Assembly (NCBI RefSeq): GCF_000026005.1
Contig: NC_005295.2
Span: 1,356,655-1,420,654 of the forward strand
DNA length: 64,000 bases
Source: Ehrlichia ruminantium str. Welgevonden
GTDB lineage: Bacteria; Pseudomonadota; Alphaproteobacteria; Rickettsiales; Anaplasmataceae
Direction of reading: 5' to 3'
Shown: positions 31,015 to 41,123 of the stretch, piece after piece
How the letters are laid out: every line of letters begins with the position of its first letter
How positions within the stretch are numbered: the first letter of the stretch is position 1
The notes under the pieces: generated by a model
Told to the model about the DNA's origin: nothing
Seen by the model: the letters and a program-made list of their open reading frames with translations, nothing else
The model's database searches: none
Program-made: the position numbers and the translations under genes

Positions 31015-31887
31015 ATGAATAAATCACCAGTTAAATTGGTATTAGGCATTCTTGCTGCTATAATGGTAATTGTATTATTAAATTCAGTGTTTATTATAGA
31101 TGAATCACACCAGTCAATAGTTTTACAGTTTGGACGTGTTGTTAGGCAAATAAACACTAGTGGCCTATATTTTAAGATGCCTGTGATACAAAAAGTCGTA
31201 TATTTTGATAAAAGGATCATTGATATCAGCCCTGATTCAAGGGAAGTAATTGCTGCAGATCAAAAAAGATTTATTGTGGATTCCTACGCAAAATACAAAA
31301 TTGTAGACCCTATAAAATTTTACCAAACAGTTAGAAACGAAATAGGATTACAAAATAGGCTCAGTTCTATAATTGAATCTAATATTCGTGAAAAAATAGG
31401 TACAGTATCACTAATTAATTTTTTAAATGGAGCAAGATCAGAAGTCATGACTGTAATACAAGAAGGTGTTAGTAAAGAATCTGAAAAATTTGGAATAGAA
31501 ATGATAGATGTAAGAATAAGACGTGCAGATCTACCAGAAGAAAATAGTACTGCTATATTTAGGCGAATGCAAACAGATCGAGAAAAAGAAGCAAAGGAAA
31601 TTAGAGCAGAAGGAGAAGAAGCTTCTCAGCGCATAAAATCTGATGCAGATTTACAAACTCGTATTATTATTGCAAACGCAATAAAAGAAGCACAAATAAT
31701 ACGCGGGACTGGAGAAGCAAAAGCATCAAAAATCTACAATGATGCCTTAAAAAATGATCCAGATTTTTTTAGTTTTTATAGAACCATGCAGGCATATAAA
31801 CAAGCTTTTAATAAAAAAAATACAAAAATCATTTTATCACCTAACAATGATTTTATTAATTTTTTTAATAAGCAGGGAGGTAATTAA
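31015..31887 (+). CDS. hflC: HflC, SPFH-domain partner of HflK
   Basis: 290-aa partner of HflK in the FtsH-controlling complex. One N-terminal transmembrane helix (VLGILAAIMVIVLLNSVF) is followed by the SPFH domain (ESHQSIVLQFGRVVR, YFDKRIIDI). The conserved RIRRADLPEENSTAIFRRM segment and RAEGEEASQRIKSDAD helix are present. The C terminus SFYRTMQAYKQAF matches HflC. AGG lies just upstream of the ATG. The stop TAA overlaps the ATG of htrA by one base, so translation of the two is probably coupled. Confidence 0.96.
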   Translation: MNKSPVKLVLGILAAIMVIVLLNSVFIIDESHQSIVLQFGRVVRQINTSGLYFKMPVIQKVVYFDKRIIDISPDSREVIAADQKRFIVDSYAKYKIVDPIKFYQTVRNEIGLQNRLSSIIESNIREKIGTVSLINFLNGARSEVMTVIQEGVSKESEKFGIEMIDVRIRRADLPEENSTAIFRRMQTDREKEAKEIRAEGEEASQRIKSDADLQTRIIIANAIKEAQIIRGTGEAKASKIYNDALKNDPDFFSFYRTMQAYKQAFNKKNTKIILSPNNDFINFFNKQGGN

Positions 31888-33317
31888 TGAGGAAATTTTT
31901 ATTAGTTATATCAGTACTATTACTAACAACCGTACCATTAGTTAGTTCATCTTCTGAAGATATTGAGCAATATGATCCAAGATCAGGGTTTTCTCGGCTA
32001 ATTCAAGATTCAAGCCCAGCAATAGTAAACGTTAGTATAATTCAGGATTCATCATCCGAACAACTTTCTATGTTATTAAATTTTGAAGAGCTATTAAAAA
32101 GTTTAGTTGAAGGAAAATCAATTAAAAAAGCTGTACCTGAAGAGATATTAAGTTCAGGCTCAGGTTTTGTAATTGATAAATCAGGCATTATTGTAACTAA
32201 TTATCATGTTGTACAAAATGCAAAAGAAATTTTTGTTACATTTAGTGATAATAAGTCTGTACCAGCAAAACTTTTAGGTATAGATCCACAAACTGATCTT
32301 GCAGTATTAAAAGTTGAAGTTAACCAAAACCTTCCATACTTAAGTTTCGGTGATTCTAACTCTGCTAAAGTAGGAGATTGGGTAGTTGCAATAGGTAATC
32401 CATTCGGCCTCGGAGGATCTGCAAGTATTGGTATTATATCTGCACGAGCAAGAGATTTAAAAATCGGAGCAACAGAATTTCTACAAACTGATGCAGCAAT
32501 AAATAGCGGTAATTCTGGCGGTCCATTGTTCAATATACATGGAGAAGTAATCGGAATTAACACAGCAATGATGTCAACACAACGTGGAGGAGGTAGTATA
32601 GGAGTTGGTTTTGCAATTCCATCTAATAGTGCTATTCCTATAATTAAAGTCCTCTCTCAAGGTAAAAAGGTAGAACATGGTTGGCTTGGTATAGTAATGC
32701 AGCCCGTAACAGAAGAGCTAATAGAACCTTTTAAGTTAAAAGAAGTAACAGGAATTTTAGTAACAACTGTAGTTAAGGATAGTCCAGCAAATAAAGCAAC
32801 TATATTGCCAGGAGACGTAATACTTGAGTTTAATCATAATAAGGTCACTACTGGATCACAGCTATATCAATCTGTACTAAGATCTAAGCCAGGTAGTGAT
32901 GCAAATATCTTGATATCACGTCATGGTAAATTAATAAATTTAAATGTTAAAATGGGAAAATTTGAGGACCCTAATTTACAGGATCAGAGTAATGAGATCT
33001 ACCAGAATATAAAAAACGTTTTCCAATCACCTGAATTAGGTTTAACAGTAGGTAACATAGAACCTAATATGCTACCTAAATGTACAGAAGATACTATCAC
33101 AGGAGTAATAGTATTAAAAGCAGAACATGGAAATGATGCCCCAAGTAAAAATTTAAGGAAAGGAGACGTAATATCACAAATAAACCAACTAGCAGTAGCT
33201 AACATATCAGATTTTAAGAATGCCATAAAAAAAACAAATAGAAATAAGTCTGTAGCATTGCTTGTCCACAGAAATAACTTTCCATCAATATTTATTCCTG
33301 TTAAGTTAAAGAAGTAA
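31887..33317 (+). CDS. degP: HtrA/DegP-type periplasmic serine protease
   Basis: DegP-family enzymes degrade or chaperone misfolded envelope proteins. This 476-aa precursor has a signal peptide (MRKFLLVISVLLLTTVPLVSS). The trypsin-like domain has an intact catalytic triad at His107 (TNYHVVQ), Asp137 (QTDLAVL) and Ser210 (NSGNSGGPLF). Two PDZ domains follow, at roughly 270-360 (HGWLGIVMQPV) and 385-470 (ELGLTVGNI). The start overlaps the hflC stop by one base. HtrA next to HflKC fits a membrane and periplasm quality-control operon. An enzyme of this type may be immunogenic in Ehrlichia; that is family knowledge, not seen here. Confidence 0.96.
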   Translation: MRKFLLVISVLLLTTVPLVSSSSEDIEQYDPRSGFSRLIQDSSPAIVNVSIIQDSSSEQLSMLLNFEELLKSLVEGKSIKKAVPEEILSSGSGFVIDKSGIIVTNYHVVQNAKEIFVTFSDNKSVPAKLLGIDPQTDLAVLKVEVNQNLPYLSFGDSNSAKVGDWVVAIGNPFGLGGSASIGIISARARDLKIGATEFLQTDAAINSGNSGGPLFNIHGEVIGINTAMMSTQRGGGSIGVGFAIPSNSAIPIIKVLSQGKKVEHGWLGIVMQPVTEELIEPFKLKEVTGILVTTVVKDSPANKATILPGDVILEFNHNKVTTGSQLYQSVLRSKPGSDANILISRHGKLINLNVKMGKFEDPNLQDQSNEIYQNIKNVFQSPELGLTVGNIEPNMLPKCTEDTITGVIVLKAEHGNDAPSKNLRKGDVISQINQLAVANISDFKNAIKKTNRNKSVALLVHRNNFPSIFIPVKLKK

Positions 33318-33324
33318 GTAAACT

Positions 33325-33939
33325 ATGCAATTGAGAAAGTTACTATGTATATTTTGTTTAGCAGTTTTGTTAAACTCATACTATATCTGTAATGCATACT
33401 CAATTAATACAAAAACAGATAACACAGTTAAAACAAATTCTCTTACATATTTTGATGCTGTACGGTCTTTTAAAGCAGATTTTATGCAAATTTCTTCTTC
33501 TGAGGATATTCCACGTTATGGATATGTTTTGATGAAAAAACCAGGGTTATTGAAATGGGATTATTATCCCCCTACTCCAGTATCTATTGTAATTAAAGGT
33601 ACAACTATTTCTTACTATGACAGAGAATTAGAAGAATATTCTTATACCATTGTTAATAACCCTATAATTGGCCTACTCAGCTCTGATATAAAAAACATAT
33701 CAACTATAGATTTTATAAATATAGATACAGTAAATAACCAAAAAATTGTAACTCTGCATGATAAAAAGTCAGACCTATATGCAGAAGTTATTTTTAATAC
33801 TGACCCAATTACTATAGTTGGATTAAATATATTAAATCCAGATTCTAAAACCAGCATTCAATTTTACAATATTAGCAGTAATATTCCTATTGATAAAAGG
33901 GAATTTAAACATGATATATCCCATTATTATTCAGAATAA
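33325..33939 (+). CDS. lolA: LolA-like outer-membrane lipoprotein carrier
   Basis: LolA carries lipoproteins across the periplasm from the LolCDE transporter to the outer membrane. This 204-aa precursor has a signal peptide (LLCIFCLAVLLNSYYICNA). The body shows LolA features: a VRSFKADFMQ opening, GYVLMKKPGLLKWDYYPP (the family F-x-x-x-R-P-G-x-x-R-W-type motif with Leu-Lys-Trp), a DRELEEYSY strand and a GLNILNPDSKTSIQF strand near the end. Length is typical. It starts 7 bases after htrA, and its stop directly abuts the rnc start. Confidence 0.88.
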   Translation: MQLRKLLCIFCLAVLLNSYYICNAYSINTKTDNTVKTNSLTYFDAVRSFKADFMQISSSEDIPRYGYVLMKKPGLLKWDYYPPTPVSIVIKGTTISYYDRELEEYSYTIVNNPIIGLLSSDIKNISTIDFINIDTVNNQKIVTLHDKKSDLYAEVIFNTDPITIVGLNILNPDSKTSIQFYNISSNIPIDKREFKHDISHYYSE

Positions 33940-34623
33940 ATGATCACAAATGCTATATCAAAAATTATCAAATATGATTTTAAAAATACTCAATTGCTTA
34001 ATGAAGCACTAACTCACCCAAGTGTTCTTTCTAAAGACAATAATAATTTCAATTACGAAAGACTTGAATTTTTAGGAGATGCTGTGCTAAATTTAGTAAT
34101 TTCCGAAATGCTATTCAATATTTTTCCCTATGATACAGAAGGTAACCTTGCAAAAAAGAAAACAGCTTTGGTTTGTGGAACAAAACTAGTAGAAATTGCA
34201 CAATCTATAAATTTAGGAATATTTATTATCATGTCAGATGGAGAAAGAAGTTGTGGTGGAGCTAACAATTCTAACAACTTAGAAAATGCATTAGAAGCAT
34301 TAATAGGTGCTATATATCTTGATGGAGGATTAAAAGCAGCAAAAGACTTTATTTTTCTATTCTGGAAAAATTCTGCAACACATATGAAAGTACCACCACA
34401 AGATGCAAAAACTATCTTACAAGAATGGGCACAAAGTAAAGGATTTCCTGCACCAAGTTATCATATAATAAACAAATCTGGCCCAGATCACAATCCTTGT
34501 TTTACTGTAGAAGTAAGGATCAATTCACATGAAACATTACATGCAACTGGTCATAACAAAAAACTAGCTGAACAGAAAGCTGCTAGTCTAATGTTAGCAA
34601 AAATTAATTACAAAATAAAATGA
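33940..34623 (+). CDS. rnc: Ribonuclease III
   Basis: RNase III cuts double-stranded RNA and processes rRNA precursors. The 227-aa protein has the nuclease domain first, with the signature ERLEFLGDAVL at residues 40-50 (Asp47 is a metal ligand) and the second acidic box at ENALEALIGAIYLDGG. The double-stranded RNA-binding domain is at about 155-225 (DAKTILQEWAQSKG, then HNKKLAEQKAASLML). The length is that of bacterial RNase III. It begins directly after the lolA stop with no spacer and overlaps ctaG by four bases (ATGA), so it depends on operon translation. Confidence 0.97.
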   Translation: MITNAISKIIKYDFKNTQLLNEALTHPSVLSKDNNNFNYERLEFLGDAVLNLVISEMLFNIFPYDTEGNLAKKKTALVCGTKLVEIAQSINLGIFIIMSDGERSCGGANNSNNLENALEALIGAIYLDGGLKAAKDFIFLFWKNSATHMKVPPQDAKTILQEWAQSKGFPAPSYHIINKSGPDHNPCFTVEVRINSHETLHATGHNKKLAEQKAASLMLAKINYKIK

Positions 34624-35153
34624 CACAAAAAGCAAAAAATACTATCTATTTATTAATATTAATCATACTATCTATGTTATGTTTAGTATATGCTTCAGTA
34701 CCATTATACAGCATATTCTGTAAAGTTACAGGATATGGAGGAACCGTCAGAACAGCTACAGCAACACAATCTAAACTCGGTAAGACTACCATTAAAATAA
34801 GATTTAATGCAGACATAAATAAAGAACTTCCATGGAAATTTTATCCTGAAATACCTTACACAACTGTCAAACCAGGAGAACAAAAATTAATTTTTTATAG
34901 AGCAGAAAATTTAACTAATGAATACGTATCAGGTATGGCTGTATATAATGTTACCCCTTACAAAGTAGGTAAATATTTCAATAAGGTAGCCTGCTTCTGT
35001 TTTACCAAACAAACGTTATCTCCTTATCAAAAAACTATTATGCCTGTATCATTTTTTATAGATCCAAATATAGAAACTGACCCTGAAACATCAGATGTAA
35101 AGTTAATCACTCTCTCATATACATTTTTTAAATATAAGGAAAACACAAAATAA
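34620..35153 (+). CDS. ctaG: CtaG/Cox11 cytochrome c oxidase copper-assembly protein
   Basis: Cox11-type proteins deliver copper to the CuB site of cytochrome c oxidase. The 177-aa protein has one N-terminal membrane anchor (IYLLILIILSMLCLVYASVPLY) followed by SIFCKVTGYGGT. The periplasmic beta domain carries the copper-binding CFCF at residues 125-128, in NKVACFCFTKQ, and FFIDPNIETDP after it. Length and motif order are typical of alphaproteobacterial CtaG. Last gene of the operon, overlapping rnc by four bases. No clear terminator follows. Confidence 0.96.
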   Translation: MTQKAKNTIYLLILIILSMLCLVYASVPLYSIFCKVTGYGGTVRTATATQSKLGKTTIKIRFNADINKELPWKFYPEIPYTTVKPGEQKLIFYRAENLTNEYVSGMAVYNVTPYKVGKYFNKVACFCFTKQTLSPYQKTIMPVSFFIDPNIETDPETSDVKLITLSYTFFKYKENTK

Positions 35154-36533
35154 TTAAGAATATATAATAAACATCTCAGAAATAAAAATAACCTTTTAAT
35201 ATTTAAGATAAAATACTGAACTCATAGCCATAGCAATTATTTAAACTCATATAATATTTAATACTATTTAAATATAAAAAATATACTGTATATTTTTGTA
35301 TATATATAGACCTAAATAGTTGCAGTAATAATATGAACAAATATTTACTTTATAGTTAGTAGATAACAAAAACTTTAGTAAATATCTTGCCTTTAATTAT
35401 AACAAAACATTATAAAAAAATGAAAAAAGTCATTACTTTAATACATACTAAAGGTATTACTCATAACCATTTAAGTTACATATAAAAAACCCACTAAATC
35501 GTCAAAACTAACAAATACCCTTCTTTCACAACAAGCACACAACAAAAAACGAAAAAAAGCTTCCCATAATTATAACACGTAAACTAAACATTGAAGTTAT
35601 GGCTTGATAACAACGTTAACCTTTAAAGGATATGAAAAAATACATAATATTTATAATTAGGACATAATAACAATATTCACAAATACCCTAGCTCTAAGCT
35701 ATAACAACAATTCGTTTAACACATACCCAATAATACTGAAGGTATAGTATACAATAACTTAAAGCTATACAAGGAAACCAATAAGTCAAATATTAATAAA
35801 TATACTTTTCCCTCAGCAATCTAATAAAAAATACTAGTAAAGAAAAATAGTGTTCAACCTTCAAAAAAATAATTAAAATTACAATGACTTATGTATTAAT
35901 ATAAAAAACCACACAAATGTTACATAAGATGACATTTCTAATACTTATATAAAATCCCAAATTTATACAACATTTCAAATACATAAATTGTATAATACGT
36001 TGTTAAACACAACTAAATCTTATTAGATAAATTTGCTAATAATATATAAAACCACTTAAAGTAATCTTGTAAAAATGTACATCTTTAAGAGAAATTATAA
36101 CCTAACACTTCATAACTTCATTTTATATAATAAACATAAAACGAACACATCAAACATATATAAAAAAGTACTAATAAACTTATATCAAATAATGACACTA
36201 TTACCATAAAATATAAACCAGTAATTAACAGAGTAATTTTCAACTGACATTAAAAATATATCTACTTAGTATTGACCAATTATATATTTATAGTTTTTTT
36301 TCTTTTTATATTTACAATTTGGCATTTTGGATTATAAATAACCTAGCCTTAACTATTATAGTATGAGTAAGTAACTTAATACTATTTAGTTTGTGTTACA
36401 TATTTATTGAAGTAAGTCGGCATAGTAAAATTAATAGTTTTACAATAAAAAAGTAATAGGCTTATTAGCATGTTCATATTTATAAATTATGCGTAAGTTT
36501 TTATTAAATTAAATCATTACAAAGGTTAAAATC
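35154..36533. other. gene-free stretch
   Basis: 1.4 kb of AT-rich DNA between ctaG and the M16 peptidase pair. No open frame, repeat, tRNA or strong promoter was recognised. The less AT-rich 36310-36440 part probably contains the upstream region of the peptidase operon. Confidence 0.5.
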
Positions 36534-37850
36534 ATGGTTAGATTTTTTGTTTTATTCTTAATTATTTTCTGTATAACAACCAATAATGCTATATCAGTTA
36601 ATGTTGAAGTTATTCATGAAAAGCTAGATAATGGAATGGAAATATACATCTTACCTAATAATCGCAGTCCAGCAGTCATGCATATGGTATTGTATAAAGT
36701 AGGTGGATCTGATGATCCAGTAGGATACTCAGGACTAGCACATTTCTTTGAACACTTAATGTTCAGTGGTACAGAAAAATTTCCAAATCTGATCTCAACT
36801 TTAAGCAGCATAGGTGCTCAATTCAATGCAGGTACTTCTGCATCTTTTACTATGTACCATGAATTAGTACCAAAACAATATTTGCCTCTTGTAATGGACA
36901 TTGAATCAGATAGAATGAAAAACTTAAAAATCACTGACAATGCATTCACTAGAGAACAAAAGGTAGTGTTGGAAGAAAGAAAAATGCGTACTGAAAGTAA
37001 AGCAAGTACCATACTAGAAGAAGAGATGGAAAATGCTTTTTACTATAACGGATATTCTAGACCTGTAGTAGGATGGGAACATGAAATTAATCAATATAAT
37101 AAAAAAATAGCAGAAGCTTTTTATAAGTCACATTATAGCCCTAATAACGCAATACTACTTGTAGCAGGAGATGTGGATTCTAATGAAGTCATAAAGCTAG
37201 CAAAACAATATTATGGAAAAATAGAACCTAGCACTCAAGAATTTCCACGAGTTCCAAGGTTAGAACCTCAACATAAAGTAAATATGACAATAACATTAGA
37301 AGATGAATCAGTTGAAGTACCAGAATTATTTTTAATGAATCAAATACCAAGTAAGCTGACAAAAAATTACATCACAAATATGATTACAGCAGAAATACTG
37401 GGTAATGGTAGATTCAGTATGTTATATAATGACTTAGTACTCAATAACCCTATTGTAACATCTATAAGCACTGATTATAATCATTTAGTATATAGTGACA
37501 CTTTCCTTAGTATTCACGCTGTCCCTAAAGATGGTATTACTATACAAACAGTAGAAGAAGAAATCTATAAATGTATAAATGATTATATAGAAAATGGTAT
37601 ACCAGAAGAATACTTGGAAGCTGCAAAATATAGAACAAAAGCAAGCATGACCTATGCTTTTGATGGATTAGATTTTATATCACAGTTTTACGGGATCAGT
37701 TTAGTTATTGGAATACCACTATCAGAAATCAACAACATGTTCAATTTAATCGATAACATAACTATTGATGATGTAAACTCTACCTTACAAAACATTTTTC
37801 AAAACAAAGCAAAATTTGCTGGACATTTATTACCTAAATCAGGGGCATAA
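36534..37850 (+). CDS. M16-family zinc peptidase, active subunit
   Basis: A processing-peptidase-like (pitrilysin/M16) enzyme that degrades or trims peptides. The 438-aa protein starts with a signal-like hydrophobic segment (FFVLFLIIFCITTNNAIS), so it is probably periplasmic. The inverted zinc motif HxxEH is intact at His70-Glu73-His74 (GLAHFFEHLMFSGTEKF). The downstream acidic ligand region VVLEERKMRTES is present. The C-terminal M16 half follows, giving a normal length. A partner gene begins 2 bases downstream. Paired active and inactive M16 subunits are the usual arrangement in alphaproteobacteria. Confidence 0.94.
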   Translation: MVRFFVLFLIIFCITTNNAISVNVEVIHEKLDNGMEIYILPNNRSPAVMHMVLYKVGGSDDPVGYSGLAHFFEHLMFSGTEKFPNLISTLSSIGAQFNAGTSASFTMYHELVPKQYLPLVMDIESDRMKNLKITDNAFTREQKVVLEERKMRTESKASTILEEEMENAFYYNGYSRPVVGWEHEINQYNKKIAEAFYKSHYSPNNAILLVAGDVDSNEVIKLAKQYYGKIEPSTQEFPRVPRLEPQHKVNMTITLEDESVEVPELFLMNQIPSKLTKNYITNMITAEILGNGRFSMLYNDLVLNNPIVTSISTDYNHLVYSDTFLSIHAVPKDGITIQTVEEEIYKCINDYIENGIPEEYLEAAKYRTKASMTYAFDGLDFISQFYGISLVIGIPLSEINNMFNLIDNITIDDVNSTLQNIFQNKAKFAGHLLPKSGA

Positions 37851-37852
37851 TT

Positions 37853-39220
37853 ATGAGAAACGTATTATACTATATAACAACATTAATTTTCTTTATAGGC
37901 AGTTTTTATAATGCTTACGCAGATAATAATGTAAATATTAATATACAAAAAGCTACCACCAAAAATAATGTCAGTTATTTATATGTTGAACATCATAACT
38001 TACCAATTATTTCATTAACACTCGCATTTAAAAAAGCTGGGTATGCATATGATACACCTGATAAGCAAGGGCTTGCATATTTTACATCACAAATATTAAA
38101 AGAAGGATCACAGAATAGCAGTGGCATTGATTTTATCAAGCAACTTGAAAGTAAGGGGATTGAACTAACATTTAACATAGATCAAGATAATTTTTATATC
38201 ACTGTAAAAACTTTATCTGAAAACCTTGAATATGCACTATCGTTACTAAGTGATTGTTTGTTATATCCAACAAATGATGACGAAATATTTGACAGAGTAA
38301 AAGATGAACAGATTACACAGATTAAGTCTTTATATAGTGCCCCTAACTTTATAGCAGAATCTGAATTATTCAATGCTATATTTGAAGGACATCCATATTC
38401 CAACAGAGATTACGGAACAATAAGTACTGTTAGCAATATTAATGAAGAAGATGTACAATCATACATTAAGAGTAGTTTTGATAAGAATCAAATAGTAATC
38501 AGCGCAGCAGGAGACATAAACCCAACTAAACTATCGAATTTACTAGATAAATACCTACTGTCTAAATTACCATCTGGCAACAACAATAACACTATATCAG
38601 ATACCACTATTAACAAAAAAAATCGCCTATTATATGTTGCCAGAGACATACCACAAAGTGTAATAATGTTTGCAATAGATGGAGTACCTTATAATAACAA
38701 AGATTACTATGCTGCAGATTTATTTAATACCATTCTAGGTGGACTAAGTTTAAACTCAATATTAATGATAGAACTACGTGATAAGTTAGGATTAACTTAT
38801 CATACTAGCACTAAACTCGATAATATGGATCATAGCAATATCCTAAAAGGAGTACTATACACTGATAGCACTACAGTAACAAAATGTATGTCAGTATTTA
38901 AAGAAACCATAGAAAACATCAAAAATAATGGTATTGATGAAATGACCTTTTCAAATGCAAAGTCTAGTATAATAAATTCTTTTGTACTTTCATTACTTAA
39001 TAACGACAATGTCGCAGATACATTATTAAGTATGCAACTATATAATTTAGATACCAATTATATAAATCAGCATAGTTCTTATTACGAAGCTATTACATTA
39101 GATGAAGTCAATAGAATAGCAAAAAAAATCTTATCTAATGATTTTGTTATAATTGAAGTTGGAAAGAATAATAATATCGACGGTAAAGAAATTAATGTAA
39201 AGCAAAATATACTTAATTAA
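37853..39220 (+). CDS. M16-family peptidase-like protein, non-catalytic subunit
   Basis: 455-aa homolog of the upstream gene with a signal peptide (VLYYITTLIFFIGSFYNAYA). It has the M16 fold landmarks: SLTLAFKKAGYAYDTPDKQGLAYF, HPYSNRDYGT, and RDKLGLTYHTSTKLD in the C-terminal half. At the zinc site the HxxEH is replaced (GLAYFTSQILKEG), so all three key residues are gone and it cannot be catalytic alone. By family precedent it forms a heterodimer with the active subunit and helps hold the substrate. Start two bases after the previous stop indicates co-translation. Confidence 0.93.
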   Translation: MRNVLYYITTLIFFIGSFYNAYADNNVNINIQKATTKNNVSYLYVEHHNLPIISLTLAFKKAGYAYDTPDKQGLAYFTSQILKEGSQNSSGIDFIKQLESKGIELTFNIDQDNFYITVKTLSENLEYALSLLSDCLLYPTNDDEIFDRVKDEQITQIKSLYSAPNFIAESELFNAIFEGHPYSNRDYGTISTVSNINEEDVQSYIKSSFDKNQIVISAAGDINPTKLSNLLDKYLLSKLPSGNNNNTISDTTINKKNRLLYVARDIPQSVIMFAIDGVPYNNKDYYAADLFNTILGGLSLNSILMIELRDKLGLTYHTSTKLDNMDHSNILKGVLYTDSTTVTKCMSVFKETIENIKNNGIDEMTFSNAKSSIINSFVLSLLNNDNVADTLLSMQLYNLDTNYINQHSSYYEAITLDEVNRIAKKILSNDFVIIEVGKNNNIDGKEINVKQNILN

Positions 39221-41068
39221 TATCAGTATATATAACATTACGTAATTGTGATTAGGTTAATATTTTTTGATTTATCACTTATGTTTTTTAAAAAATATGA
39301 CCTCACAATTACAAAATATGTTAGAAATACAAAAAGTCAACTAGTAGCATTGTACTAGTACATAACTGAAAATAGACATTCCGCTATGATATAATATACA
39401 GTTTTATATGTACCATCTATACAGATATATACACCCTATTTTTATTATTTATACTAAACAACTCATATAAAACATATATGTATTGTTACATATTTAGATT
39501 ATGTCAAAAACTAGTCATCTTTTAGCATAATTTTCAATTAATTATATGACTATAATTAACAAGATTAAAAAAAGAAGTATTACTACTAAAACAATATTTG
39601 TAAGTAAATACATCCATAAACAAACTTTATAAAATCACTTCTATATATTGAAAATATTACACTTATAATATATTAGCAATTATTCCGTAATTACATCAAT
39701 AATCTTTCATACATAAATATACTTTACATCCAATAAGCAAGAAGTTCTTTCATTAATATTAAGTTTCATTGCTACATCTCAGTTATATAAAAAGGTAAGA
39801 TAAACTAATAATCTACATCTTATATAACTAAATATATCAATATAGCTTAAACAATTAGTACAGTAAAATTTTTACAATCAATAGTATTGCATTATAGTAA
39901 CTTAGAAAAAAGTAGTTATGTTAATTAGCATATTTAAAACACCTAATTTCTAATTCTAAAGAATTAACTTTTAAACAAACCAATAATAATATCTAACAAC
40001 CTTTATAATTAACTTTGTATTACCTAAAATAAATACATATTTAATTTTATAACCTTAAACTTTTTATCTAATAATAACCAATTTTAATTACTATCTATCA
40101 AGTATGACATTTGTATTAAATTTAGTTGTAACATTTAGAAATATATTACATAGATTATCAATTATACCACCACATAATGGATAAAAACCTGGCAGTTGGC
40201 AGTTGGCAGTTGGCAGTTGGCAGTTGGCAGTTGGCAGTTGGCAGTTGGCAGTTGGCAGTTGGCAGTTGGCAGTTGGCAGTTGGCAGTTGGCAGTTGGCAG
40301 TTGGCAGTTGGCAGTTGGCAGTTGGCAGTTGGCAGTTGGCAGTTGGCAGTTGGCAGTTGGCAGTTGGCAGTTGGCAGTTGGCAGTTGGCAGTTGGCAGTT
40401 GGCAGTTGGCAGTTGGCAGTTGGCAGTTGGCAGTTGGCAGTTGGCAGTTGGCAGTTGGCAGTTGGCAGTTGGCAGTTGGCAGTTGGCAGTTGGCAGTTGG
40501 CAGTTGGCAGTTGGCAGTTGGCAGTTGGCAGTTGGCAGTTGGCAGTTGGCAGTTGGCAGTTGGCAGTTGGCAGTTGGCAGTTGGCAGTTGGCAGTTGGCA
40601 GTTGGCAGTTGGCAGTTGGCAGTTGGCAGTTGGCAGTTGGCAGTTAATAATATACTTTTAAATTTAATAAAGCAAGATATACCTTTATTATAATATTAAG
40701 AAAACTATAAATTTATAATACCAAAATAAAAAATGGCTAGTTATTTAAAAATATCGATATATGTTATAAAAAGGCTTATAAAAAAGATAATAAGTCACAT
40801 TTTACATCTATTATGATTTTAGAAAAAATTAACTTTTTTATTTGATAGTAGATATTATAATGTTATTACAAGTACCTAATATAATGATTAGTATATATTA
40901 ACATTAACTACTGTAATAGTTTCGCCAGTACACTGACTTACTATATCCATTAATAATAATTATTTAGTATTACAATTTTACAAATTCATAGTTATTTTAT
41001 AACATTAAAGAACAAAATAATATTGTAGTATCGACAACAAAAGTAGAATTTTACAGCACCTTCTACAC
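39221..41068. other. gene-free stretch containing a 7-bp tandem repeat array
   Basis: 1.85 kb between the M16 pair and the small membrane protein gene. Its main content is the heptanucleotide array at 40190-40645. Open frames across the array exist only because the repeat lacks stops. Elsewhere the DNA is AT-rich with nothing recognised. Confidence 0.7.
40190..40645. repeat. about 65 perfect copies of a 7-bp repeat (TGGCAGT)
   Basis: 456 bases of uninterrupted TGGCAGT units with no visible sequence variation, G+C rich in an AT-rich genome. Because 7 is not a multiple of 3 and no frame contains a stop, every frame of both strands is open; the plus frames all read the same heptapeptide AVGSWQL cycle, and the minus frames read cycles of LPTANCQ. 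An ATG at 40177 precedes the array, but no ribosome-binding site or family similarity supports a gene. Perfect identity implies recent expansion by slippage. Confidence 0.97.
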
Positions 41069-41097
41069 TTGACAAAATAATATTAGTTATCTAAAAT
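41069..41097 (+). promoter_or_regulatory. sigma-70 promoter of the small membrane protein gene
   Basis: TTGACA at 41069-41074, a 17-base spacer, then TAAAAT at 41092-41097. This is close to consensus. Transcription would begin near 41104, which argues that translation starts at the ATG at 41124 (or 41133) and not at a GTG at 41103. Confidence 0.75.
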
Positions 41098-41123
41098 GTT
41101 AGGTGTGTTTACTTATTTATGGT

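Noticed and set aside
39330-39360. Small hairpin (CTAGTA and TACTAG) after the M16 pair as terminator
   Set aside because: Only a 6-bp AT-rich stem and no T-run follows; too weak to call.
40177-40693. Three overlapping frames of about 155 codons across the 7-bp repeat
   Set aside because: They are open only because the repeat contains no stop in any frame; no start signal or family support.
41103-41123. GTG-initiated extension of the small membrane protein
   Set aside because: It coincides with the predicted transcription start, leaving no leader for ribosome binding.
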